A stretch of 64,000 nt of DNA from assembly GCF_010183535.1 (NCBI RefSeq), contig NC_071333.1, positions 8,864,587 through 8,928,586 of the forward strand, read 5' to 3'. The translations under genes were made by a program, and so were the position numbers. Position 1 is the first letter of the stretch. Each line of letters opens with the position of its first letter. The notes beneath the pieces are model-generated. The model did not search any database. It was not told where the DNA came from and was given only the letters and a program-made list of their open reading frames with translations. Of this stretch, positions 23,247 through 35,100 are shown one piece after another. The DNA comes from Caenorhabditis remanei (Eukaryota > Nematoda > Chromadorea > Rhabditida > Rhabditidae).

Positions 23247-25664
23247 ATGCTCTTCAAACTTGTTGGTTTTTTTTGTATAGCACATGTAAGTCAATGTTAC
23301 CAGAAGTAATCCAGTGTAAAAATGTATTTCAGATATCCGAAAGTTTATTATTACGAGTCAACGAATTTGGTTTACACGAAGCAGCTAACTTTACCCGACA
23401 ATGGCTTTCCATGGCAGGACCACATATGAAAATGCCAGAAATTCGAGTGAGTTTTTGTTTTCCGAACTAGTAACTGGAATTAGCTGCAATTTTTCAGCAG
23501 TCATTCTATAACTCATTTGCCGGAGGGGAAATGACAGTTACTAACATCACAATCAAACGATTCGTTCCTCCACTCATCCGATTCCGACCATCCGACCACT
23601 CATTTTTATATATGTCAACACTTAGTGGATACGCACAAGTTTCTGCCGAATGGTCAGTCGAATCTCAGTTTTTGCACATGCTGAAAATCCCACTCCAAGG
23701 TCAAATTCATGCTCAAATGACCGGTTTGATCTCTGAAATTGCTATGCAGGTGACGTTTAGTTCTGAAGCATTTTGTTATGTTTCAATAATTTTAGATCAC
23801 ACAAGACAACGAAGTCGAAGTTCACCACTGTGTTGCTCAAATTCGAGATTTGAGAGTAGCATTTCAGGTGAGAACTTATTTTTTCTATATCACCTTTAGA
23901 TTCCTTATTTACAATTATAGGGTAGCGTAGCCGCAGATGTGATTCACTGGTTCAGACAAAGTGTGACTCGTGCAATCAGAAGAACACTTGAGGAGGTATG
24001 TGTACAACCACTTACTTTTTAGAAGAATTCCATTTTAGGAATACTGTGACATGATGAGAAATCACTGGCTTCCATGGGTGGAGGCTCAACTTTACCAATT
24101 CCCAACGAACTTGACGATTAGTCATTCTCCAGATGTGGGTAGCGATGTAAAACTGAAAAATGCTTGATATTAAATTTTAGGTCACACTTATTCAAAGTAT
24201 GCAATCAATTGCTATGACCCAACATCATGTTGATGTCAGAATGAGAAGTGACTTGATTTGGGATAATGAGTTTGTAGAGAGTGGAATGGTTGAGAACTCC
24301 ACGTTGACCAGTGTTGGTGAGTACAAGCAATTAATTTGTCTCCCATTTCATAGTTATCTTCCAGACGCACTTCCAAGATCAACTAGAATGATTGACATGT
24401 TTATCGATGAACACACTGTGCAAAGTATCATTGCAGCTGCTCACTTTGCTGGTCATTTGAAGTGAGTAACATCCACCAGAACTCTTCTCACATAATTTAT
24501 TGATTCTCAGAACTAAAATTGAGTCGCCATTCTTGAAAACTAGCTGCGATGTGCTTTGCATTGGAACAGTTCTTCCAGAACTTGCCGAACAAGTTCCGAA
24601 TCGGACACTTTCAGTAGAAGCAGCAACACTCTCCCCACCAGTAATTGATCTTCAACAAGGCAGAGCATTGGTTTATTTGAATGCATCTCTAAATGTTAGT
24701 TTCTTACAAGAAATTGTTATCTAAATCTCTATTGAAGGTATTTGCTGAACCACCACTCAAAACCGTAGAAGGTAGTATGCTGACCATCAATGTTGAAACC
24801 GAATTCACGTTAACCATGGAAATGAGGAACAAAAGAGTGAAAGGATATATCAATATGATCAATGCTCAAGCCAATTTAGTGGATAGTAAAGTCGGATTAA
24901 TGTCTCAAAAGGTAAAAAAAAGAAAAAAGAAACTGAAGAGAGTGGGATTCGAACCCACGCCCCCGAAGGGACTGGTGCCTTAAACCAGCGCCTTAGACCG
25001 CTCGGCCATCTCTCCACATGAGATAACAAGAGTGTAGTATGAATAAATGCACGCGCTGGAGTGTCCTGCGGCGGGAGGAAGAAATAACGGATCAGGCGTG
25101 TACACAAAACATTTTACTCCAAAGATTTTGAAAACGGATATTTGGAATTTATTCAAAATCAGAAACAATTGGTACTATGAAAGATACCTAGAAAACGTGA
25201 CTGAACAAGAAGAAACTTATGAAGTCAATTAAATTAAGACATAATTGAAAACTACTGAAACAAATTCCGCTAAAGCAACAGTTCAGCAACAATAAGTCCC
25301 AAACAAAAAAGAAAAAAAAGAAACTGAAGAGAGTGGGATTCGAACCCACGCCCCCGAAGGGACTGGTGCCTTAAACCAGCGCCTTAGACCGCTCGGCCAT
25401 CTCTCCATGCCAACTTCCGCCGCAACTTTTTTATTTTAAACGTACACTCAACACCTTTCATTGCAGACAGTCGATTTCCTTGTGAATATGTCAACTCCAT
25501 TCCTCGAGGACGCCGTGGATGTGCTGATCGGTCGGGGCCTTATTGTAGCGGACCCCTTCCAATTCCCTTCTACGAACGAGCATCTGAGCATTCATGACAA
25601 ATGTCTCCGATGGGAAGCTGACATCGTCATGCCAACAGTGGTGGCTCATACAAATGTATACTAG
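23247..25664 (+). CDS. Secreted BPI/LBP/CETP-family lipid-binding protein (478 aa)
   Basis: Eleven exons join in phase: 23247-23285, 23333-23446, 23498-23749, 23796-23867, 23921-23995, 24039-24134, 24181-24316, 24365-24461, 24511-24694, 24738-24911 and 25467-25664 (TAG). Exon 1 codes a hydrophobic signal peptide (MLFKLVGFFCIAH). The rest has the length and pattern of the two-barrel BPI fold: N-terminal half with VNEFGLHEAANF, VTNITIKRF and WSVES, C-terminal half with SIIAAAHFAGHLK and ending VDFLVNMSTPFLEDAVDVL. Cys147 and Cys187 are 40 residues apart, the spacing of the conserved BPI-family disulfide. Family members bind lipopolysaccharide or other lipids outside the cell. A role in defence or lipid transport is inference. 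The last intron holds two tRNA genes. It converges with the complement-like gene about 0.5 kb downstream. Confidence 0.88.
24934..25015 (-). tRNA. tRNA-Leu (anticodon AAG)
   Basis: The reverse complement folds as a class II tRNA of 82 nt. The acceptor stem GGAGAGA pairs with TCTCTTC (one G-T pair) and has discriminator A. The anticodon arm is CTGGT-TTAAGGC-ACCAG, giving AAG. There is a variable arm, TCCCTTCGGGGG, and a T-arm, GTGGG-TTCGAAT-CCCAC. It lies antisense inside the last intron of the BPI/LBP-like gene. Internal A and B boxes are intact, so it should be transcribed by polymerase III. Confidence 0.95.
25325..25406 (-). tRNA. tRNA-Leu (anticodon AAG), second copy
   Basis: The 82-nt tRNA is identical to the copy at 24934-25015, on the same strand, 391 bases away in the same intron. 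The A-rich bases beyond its 3' end (GAAACTGAAG on the plus strand) match those of the first copy, pointing to local duplication. The anticodon loop TTAAGGC gives AAG. Confidence 0.95.
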
Positions 25665-26184
25665 ACAAAACTATTCTTCTCCACATTCACAACCAAATCC
25701 ACGGAAAATGGGTCATAAGTTTCGAAAAAAATTCTCGAAAGTTCTCAGTCTTTCAACTATTCATTATTTTTATCTTCAATTGTTTTTGTATTATTTCACA
25801 GTATACATATATCTTTCATTTTGCAGTGCAAAACTGAAGCGAACGAGGTTTTCCAACTACGTATTTGTCTTTCTTGATTCCCACCTTACTCACTTGTCTT
25901 TCCCTTGTTTTCTTTTCTCTCTAGAATCAGTCGATTCATTTGGTAACATCTATGATGTCATATTTATTAAATTAATTAACAAATCCATGAAATAAACACT
26001 TGCTTTCCTGTGAACAAAGCGAAATTGGCAAAAACAAAAAGAAATGAGCCCGTGAGAGAAGAAGAGGAAAGATGCGTGTAGATAAGTTTCAGTATCTAAT
26101 TGTGATTGCTGAGTTCAAACTTTGACAAGCGTACGAACTCTCTTCGAATCGGTCCAAGTGGTTGAGAATGTAGTTTTGTCTAAA
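25665..26184. other. Gap between convergent genes
   Basis: It holds the 3' UTR of the BPI/LBP-like gene on the plus strand and that of the complement-like gene on the minus strand. Nothing else was seen. Confidence 0.6.
25991..25996 (+). terminator. Poly(A) signal AATAAA
   Basis: AATAAA about 330 bases after the BPI/LBP-like stop codon, in the short gap before the convergent minus-strand gene. Confidence 0.5.
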
Positions 26185-29100
26185 TTACTCCATATAGTAA
26201 TTCCATACGTATTTACTAACAAACCTTCCATAGGAATCAGAATTAAGACCATCTTCATGACCCAGAACGTAGTAATCTCGTTTCAAGGTTTTCTCTCCCG
26301 GTGTGCAACCAACATTACATGATCGAAGCCACACCCTTACTTTCTCTGAATTTGTCTAATTTCATTGTGTCTCCTATAAAATTTCTTACTTGACAATTCA
26401 AATGCTCCAGCGCCAATACCGTTGCTATCTTTAACCAGACCATCGTATATTGTGTAGTTAGCTCCATTCATCAAAGAGGAGCTTATTGAAGTGAGTTCGA
26501 AGCGGACACCTAGAGTACCAAAAAATGATTATTGTAGTAGGGTTTAAATGGTACCGAAAAAGCCAGGAGTCGACAACAAATTTCGTAAATCTTTTGAATC
26601 ATCCAAATGACATTTATTGCATTTCACATCACATGTCGTCTCGGCACAAGAACATTCACCTGTAAAAAACTCACATAGGAATCTATCAGAATAAGCTATT
26701 TAACTAACCACCATCATAACAGACAGTATCGACAGCCGATTCATCAATGATTCGTCTCACAAATCTTGTCCTCGTGTGATGATGACGTCTTCTGCGTACA
26801 ACTACATCTGACCTTGGGACATCTGGATGAGCGATGAGCAACATTCCGACTAGTCCTTGTACAGGATGAGTTGCACGAATAGGAACAGGTGCAGACTTAT
26901 AAGGAATGTTTTTTCCTCCTTTCGATTCACTAAGTGCCACTTTATAACATATTGTTTCGTTTGCCCTGATATTAGTTAGAATGAAATGGAGACCAAGCGC
27001 TGATGATGTAGGGTTGATAGGTGTGTATGTTTCATTCTGAAATATAATATAATTGACAGGTGTTTCTAGTCACTTTCCTTCTTACTAAAAAGTAAAGCTG
27101 ATCTGGAGTAGCCGAGAATAACGTATAAGTTCCATGGAACATATCCAATGTTTTGATTGTTGGATTAGTTACACTGAAATATAACTATTACAGTAAGTTA
27201 TTCTTTTGAAAAGTCTTACTTAAAGCAGACTGTCTGATGAACAAAATTGTCTTGGACTTTCTGGTCAATTGATAAATGTACTGGATAGTAGTCGTCTTGT
27301 GTGAGGCCTCTCTTTGGTCTCGGTCGTTTTGTTGCAACAATTCTAGCAGCAACAACAGCTTTTCCGTGCCCTTTTGTTATCAGAGTTACGTAATGAATGT
27401 TGGTTGGAATCTGAAACGAGTTGTTTTCAATGCTGTAAGAAAATAACAGCGACGTACGTGAATTTCAATAGGACTCTCGGTGACATTAACTTTTTTCTCG
27501 GGACATCCTTTGCATCGAATTGTCACCTAAAAAGAATAGTGTTGCATACTAATTTTTTTAATTTTCATTACTTCTAAATGATCATTGAATGCAATTTCCA
27601 CTGATCTTCGCCGTTTTTCGTACAAAGATCTAGTCGCAACAAGTGTTGTGAGAGGGCTTCCATATGACCCATCACTACTCTGCTGCTCTGAAATCCAATC
27701 AGCCAATCGATCCCAATCAATCTCCGTTCCTTCAGCATATGCTGTCACAATAGCGGATAAAGCGAAACTGTTAACCATAACTTGACAACTCTGCAAAAAA
27801 TGTTATTCTGCTAGCACAAAGACGGAGCGTGATCAGGAATAGTGCTTCTAATTGTTTTTTATTGGATAGGGGAGCCGGAGCAAATGGAGAAATAGGAGAA
27901 AAAAGCGAGAATACGTAGGAGACCTCATTCGTTTTCTGGAAGGCCACTGGGCTGGTTAATCTATTTTTCCTATTGTTTTCGAGTTTTGGAAAGCGTTTTC
28001 AGCTGGTTCTCACCTCTCGTCTCCGCCTGAACGACTCGTTGTTTCTTTTCAATTTGTCGATTCGATTCGTTTCGTATCCACTACACTTCCAGTAAGGAGG
28101 ATGTTCTTCTGAGAAAATTGTTTTATAGACAAACCGAATTAGTAGGCAGAAAAAGAAAAGAAAAAACATTTCAGACAAAGCACATGAGGTCATTTTCTGG
28201 TTTCTACCCTACAATTAGCTCTGAAAGTTTTCGAACTCTCAAACTTTCAAAAGTTCAGAACCACATTCTATGTATAACATAATGGTTTTTTCAATGACAA
28301 ATTTAAAGAATATTTTTGTTTTTTTCAAAAAATTTGCCACTTACTATTTATTTTCGAAAGTAGATCACTCCTCATTAACTCGGCAGTCGCATTGGTTGCC
28401 ATAAAAGCAATTGCTGCAGAAGTTCTTCCATCCTTCACATTCGATTCATCCAGTTGATAGAAATATTTATGCAATTTCCCAAATGATCTTGTCTGTAAAT
28501 TCATTTTCCACATTTTCACGTTACTTTTGTTAGCCCAACCATATTTTTGAAGCTACTGCGATAGCTGGAGCAGTCTCGTGAAACTTGATACATAAACGAA
28601 ACTAGGAGGTATTTCTTATCCCCTGTGCTTTCCACGTCTATGATGTCACTAAGGTCCTCGTTGAAATCTTTACTTCCTAGTCTTGGAATATAGGCGGTTA
28701 TAGTTTTAAGAGATCCCAGCACTCTGTTTTCTTCCACATCTGCTTCACATAGAAGACTTGTAGCAATACTTGTCAATCTGAATATTGAGAATTTCAATTA
28801 GACTGGTTAATGTTTTAGTGTGGACTCACAAAATGGAGACATCTTTAGATGACTGTGGTTTTCCAAATTCACTGTACGCACATGGATCCTTTCTAGATGT
28901 GCAATTGGAGAACTGCATCATTTCATTGATCACTGAAATTTCAATTGTTCTGTCAAATTACAATACTCTATTAAAGAAACTCACAATCATTGATATTCGC
29001 TTCCATTTGATAAGAGGTGAATCCAGAAAGTTTTAGTTTCTTGAACTTATATAACACTACTGATAGCTCTCGGATGACCGAAGTGAGCATTCTCAATCCG

Positions 29101-32100
29101 TTTCTCTTGAATCTTGTACCCATCGACATTGTTGTTTGTCTATCATGGAGTGGAAGGAATTCTGTTCAAAAATGTGTTACAATTCACAATTTCTTCAGTT
29201 GTTTACTTACTTGACAATGTTATACTAAATGAGAAAACAGTTTCAGTGTCAGGAACATTTGATGTGATGAGAGTGTTAATAGTTTCAGAGTCATCCGTAG
29301 ATGCATGTTGGTCAGAGAAAGCTGAAATTTTCTGGTATTTTCTTGCTTCTAGAAAAAAGACAACCCACTTATCATTTTTGTATCTTTACTACTGGTGGAC
29401 CCTGGATCATCATTCATTGCCGTTACCAGCGGTTTGCTAGGATTTAGAATGTGTCTCTCATAATATTCTTCGGTGTCTGCTCGTTTCTGTAAACCGACGA
29501 AAAAAATTATTTTTTCCGTCTTGTGACTGAAAACACCTGGATCTCAACTTGCTTCCTTACAGCATCGAGTATTTTTCCTGTCTCGCAATTTTCTCTAAAC
29601 TTTATTTGATCAAAACACAATTCTAATATTCTCACTTACGTTCTCAATGTTACTGTCATGTTAACAAGACCTGGAGATAAAAATTTCATCATCAAGTACT
29701 TGCTTTGAATAGGAGAGCTCCTTGATACTTCAACTTTCATGTAATACGTCGTCCCTTTGTTTCCATTTGCTCCTTGATCCGCACAAACTTTTCTTGGCAG
29801 TTCTGACAGACAGATGACAAGTGTCTCTCTCGATTTCACTAAGTCAACTCCAGTTACAGTAAGGAGTGGACTGATAGTTTCATTAACGTAAACATTTCTT
29901 GGCATATCAACCTAAATAATCGCTATCATTCAAACAGCAGTTTAAAATAAAATATTAGTTACCTCCAAAAAAATGGGCTTGCTTGTCTGAATGTACTTTG
30001 TTTCTCCTGGAAATAAGGATGCTCTTCCATGCCACCAATAAGCGCTATTCAAAGCCCATTGACCGACGTTATCAGGTGAGGTAGCTGTAATCTTTTTTGT
30101 CCCATTTCGTCTGAAATTCGGTCAATTTGTGAATGTTATTCTTGGAATTCTTACTCAAGTACAATTGCGTCAAAAAGCCAAGTCTCCGGGAAGTGCTGCC
30201 GGATTTTGGGCTTTTGGACTATCACTCCAGTGTCGTGGAATTCACTGAAAAGTGATGTGGTTGATTTTATGGTTAGTTATAAAGAAATAGTCACTACATT
30301 GCAAACCCTTCTCTTTATTACCCGTATATTGAAACTTAATTCGAGTAAAGGTCAGGAAACTAAACTTAGAAACTAAAAAGAAAATAGTAAACATGCGGGA
30401 AAACACACGGTTTGACGAAGAGTGCATGAGGAGCATTATTTGTTTTTGTACGGAAAACATTGAGGCTTCCTAACCAGTTTGCACTTGAAGCGAGAACTGG
30501 CACCTTCCTTTCTATGTATGGGTTCATGATAGGAAGTACAGTAGCTGTAAATCAAAAAACTAAAACATATCAGATTGCTTTACTGACCTGATGAATTTTT
30601 ATAACAGCTTTTCAGAACATGCTTCAGGCATTTCTCGGAGACGAGAGAAGTGGACCGCTGCCCTTGTTCACATCTGAAACGAAGTTGGTGCCCCGCTGCG
30701 GTACACACCTCTTCTGAAAATAAGGAAGGATTGTTGAGAAGATTTGTTTTTTTTCAAGCAGTTCACTCACTCATAGTTTTGTCAACTTTTTCTTCGTTTA
30801 CAAGATTGAGAATCTTTGCTCCTAAAGATTGTTGTCCAAATATCATATAGTCCTGGTACTCGTGTGTCATGTAATCATTTTTCTGAAATTTTTAATGTTG
30901 GTTTTCCATTTTCACATATAGTTTTAAAAGCAGGGAGTTAAATGCTTCTAGCATTTTTTTTCTAATGCACATTTCCAAAGAAATGAGCAGATTTATCAGA
31001 TCAGTCCAAGGTCGAATCCAGTTAGCTTTGATCTGAATTCATTCATACTTACCAGTGTAATGTAGTTCAATCGTTCATCCATGGCTCTATAAAAAACGAT
31101 GGCTTCTGAGTGTCCTGTAAATTCTAATTCCATCTCATCTCCAGGTTGAATAGCGTCATTTCTTCTCAATTCTTTGCTCATTCCGTTCGAAACCTTTGAT
31201 ACTTTCACTTTACAATCCTGAAAACTTGTTATTTTTCTCTTAGTTTTTTGTTTCCCTCCTTATTTTTTTTCTCACAATTCCAGGCGATTTCGTTTTTCAC
31301 CCGATTCTGACTTATTCATGTTCTGTTTCTTTTGTCAGCTTTCCACAAGAGCCTGCCATGAAGTATATAATGGTGACACACTTTTTTTCAACTACCGTTG
31401 CAGAGAAAACCTATTAGATCTATGGGAAATTTAGGAAGTATAAAAACAAACAACTAACCTCACAATAGTTGTGTACTCTGAACAGAAAAACATCCGAAGT
31501 TAAATCGGCGGAAAATGCTGTGAGAATACAAGTTCCCTCCATTTTATCGGTAATTTTTATTCGGAGAATGTTGTTTTTGACATCATTCGGAACGCGGTGT
31601 ACAGTGTGTGAGTTGCAAATTATCTGAAAAAAAGTCGTGTTCACATTTTTAATCACTTCAATGCACACAGAGTAATTATTAAAAACCCTTAACGCATTTC
31701 AGTTTTTTTTTTAAATTTCTCGACTGACTTCGAGGAAAAAATAAATCCATTCGCAGATCTCCATGGAAAACATATTCGAAAGAAAGTCCAAATGATGCCG
31801 TTTTTAATTCGGAGCTATTCATTTGAATGTTTCCTTCATTTCAATTTTCACAGCAACGTTTTTCAATAGCAAGAGTATTCTTATGAAAAGCAACTAATAT
31901 TTCCTCCTCTTCAATTTTTCTCTTTTTCTTACAAATATGCATAGATCAGAATGATGGTAATTGAATTTTCGAAAAAAGAATAGCATTTGATTATTTTTCT
32001 CATGTTACGATTTTCAACAAAAAAAAAAGCAGGGAGACACAATCTTTTTTAGGAAAATGCTTGGAAATTGTCTAAAATCGGATCTCATTTTTTCTAAATA

Positions 32101-35100
32101 TTCTTGGAAGTCAGTGTTCCCTTTGTTTTTGGTTTTAAACCCAAACAGGAAAGAATATAAATGAAAGAGGAAATGAAGTTTTGCCTGAGTCTTCTCTCCT
32201 CTCAAATTTTTATCTTGTTACGGATCTAATCCGTTCAAACTGGAACGCTGGAACATGTGCAAAAGGTTCTGAAAACATTTTGTTCCATTTCCTTCTTCCG
32301 CTTGATCTTTCAAGTATTCACCAAAAATTTTGTTCCACTCGAAGTGCGCATTTTCTTTTTTTGTCGTCCCTTGTTCCTTTCATTTTCTTCTTTTCGCTCA
32401 TTACTCCTAACTTTTTATGTCATTCATTTCTTGCTCGTACTCCTTTCTTCTTACGAACGTTGCAGACTCGGTGTACTACTGTTATGACGAATTTTCGGAA
32501 TTCTTATTTTTGGCAAGGAAAAACACATAAACCATCAAAAAAGTAATAAACTTGCGTTTTCCATATCTGAGTAATTGCTTCAGAATCTGAATTTTAGTGT
32601 TGAAAACATTAAACTACAGTAATTCATTCGATAATTACCCTTTTTGGATGAATAATTGTTAATTGTTACAGTAATCCATTTTTAGAAAGAGGCGGAGCTT
32701 AGATTCATGAAAAATTCTCAGTAAATAAGCCTAGTGTAATAGATAGATTATTCTTTTCAAAAAAGTATTTTTCTTTGGGTAAAAAATAAATCTTGTGCCA
32801 TATTGAAGAGAAAAGAATAACAAAAGTTCAAGGGTTCGTTATTTTTCAATTTCGTACCCAAATCTATTTTGTTTTAGTTGTTTTGTGAAGCCACAATGTA
32901 TCTATAGACACTTGAAAAACCTATCACTTAAAATTCAACGCATGCTCTCTTCCAAACACCGACAAAGAATTATTCCGAGAATTTGAATTTGATGCGAATG
33001 ACTTTTTGCGAAAATGGTGGCTTTATTCGATTTTTAAATTGGTTTTTTCGTCGTTTTTCTACATCGATCTACTTTTTCATTTTTGGAAATCTGCGATTTA
33101 TATGCTTGACGTATGTGACACAACGTTTTTTAACGATGTGTATGTGTAATATTTATCTTATTACATTCAAATCTGTCTGACAAATGTCTTTCCTAGCTGA
33201 AAACAACATCCTTGTCTCGATACAGAATGCACTGGGTGGGCGATGATCCAGATTGAAACGGTTATCGATAAGATAGCATTAAAATTGGATGCGGTGGCAC
33301 ACTACTTAAAAAAACAAGCGCCGAAATTCCATTTATACCAAGAATCATGGGAGCTTTGAAATTTCCAAAAAATAAATTTGTCAAATTTATTTTGGACCGC
33401 CCACACCTAGACAAGCCGAACGAAGAACCTATTTCCCTTTTTTCTTTTCTATTCACTAGGTTGGTATTTATTCATTTGGCTGATCATAATTCATCAACTG
33501 AATATAACTTAACGTCAATAAACCGGAAGACTGGATTATGCCTCATCTAGTGCCCAAATAAAGCATTGTTTGGTATTGAAAATATGTGGAGCACATCGGG
33601 TGTGATTACGTCTCCTAAAAGTGCTTCTAATTCAATTCACCGCGCTTGTTTTCTGAGGTTCATTTCTAGGGGCTTGTTTTAGTCTGGTTTTTATTTAGTC
33701 TGTTTTCTTGATGTTCTTGATTGTAATCTTTCTCAAAATTGGGGTCTTGAGTACTAAAATGCTTTTTGGGCTTTTAACCACCCACTTTTTAGTTGCTCTA
33801 TTCTTTTACGAACCCTCATGATACCCTAAGCCACCATAAGCTGTCTAACTCAACCCTTCTTAAGATTTGTATCAGATTTTTAGAGGGGCTTTGCTCAAAT
33901 CCGTAGGATATTTATTTGGCATGGAAACGTTAAATATTACTCTCATTGACTCACCACAAAATTCATCTCTTTTCCCGTGTTAGCTACTCGGATATTCATT
34001 ATCTCATCATCTCTGTAGAACGACTTTATTTCCTCTGGATTGATAAGAGAAGATTGTAAAGTTGTGCTGCTGAGATTTGGAATGTAAAGCATTGTCTCAT
34101 TACTGTAGCCATTTTTGATCTTCCGTTTTGCCTAAAATTTCATTTTGTTTTATTTTTGGTTGACGTGTCCGCTTACAACAACTCGTATGACGCTAACATC
34201 ATTCCGCCACTCATTCGGAATTCCAATTTTCAGAGCATCTCCGATTTTTGAGCTCACTTTAACTTCTTTTGTCCGCATAACATTGTTTTTCTCGGAAATA
34301 GATTCAAGACAAATACTCACATTACCATGAGCAATACCATCTCCATCAACCTAAAAAACATATCTTGTTTACCGTCATTTTTTTGTTTTCTCTTGTTCTA
34401 AAACAAGAATCCACACTCTATTCAATGGTCCCATCTCATTCTCATCCTACGCACTGGAGCTACGCATCATGACGTTTTTATGGAAACAAGAGATCCCACA
34501 TTACAATGCTCTCACCATTAGTTCGGGAAAAGAGGGCACAAATTAGATTCATTTTTGCAGATTTGTTCTCCGCCGGCATTCTCTGCTAACTTTCTTTGTT
34601 TGGCTCTTTCCAATTGTTGGCCTGATTTTTTTCTAGATGTTTAAAAACGCAATATTTTAAAACAATTTCCTAGGAGTGATTACGATCTGAGTGGAAAACC
34701 AATACGAGAACTTTTAATCTACAACGTAGTTTGATAATGTGTTTTATGGATTCTGAATGCCTGCCTTTATTGGCTAATACGTGTTTCATTCTGTCTGTTC
34801 CCCACAAAACAAACCATGAGAATAACATCCTCTGTATCACGGGTGAAGTACGGTCTGGTCGCGGTAATTGTAAATTTTGGAGCCATGATTTCCCAGCCGA
34901 GCACCAAGTCTTGACGATAACCGGTTCCATTTTCACGGGACTCGACAAAAATCTAAAACAATACAAGATTAACAACATGTCACACACGATTACCATAAAA
35001 ACGTGTTCTTTTGTTCGAACTCTTTTTTAAACATAACGGATTATGGCGCATTAAGAAGTCATCAAATCTGGGGATGATGACGAATCGCAACAAAAACACG

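Noticed and set aside
24859..25168. Minus-strand ORFs over the tRNA pair
   Set aside because: They read through the tRNA-Leu genes, which explain the sequence fully.
26122..26322. Plus-strand ORF at the end of the complement-like gene
   Set aside because: The minus strand here encodes the C345C end (RSCNVGC...YYVLG), so the plus frame is a shadow.
26346..26389. Reading straight through to a TAA after QIQRK, ending the complement-like protein early
   Set aside because: These 44 bases have a GTAAGA donor and an AAATTCAG acceptor. Splicing them out restores the conserved RSCNVGCTPGEK part of the C345C domain.
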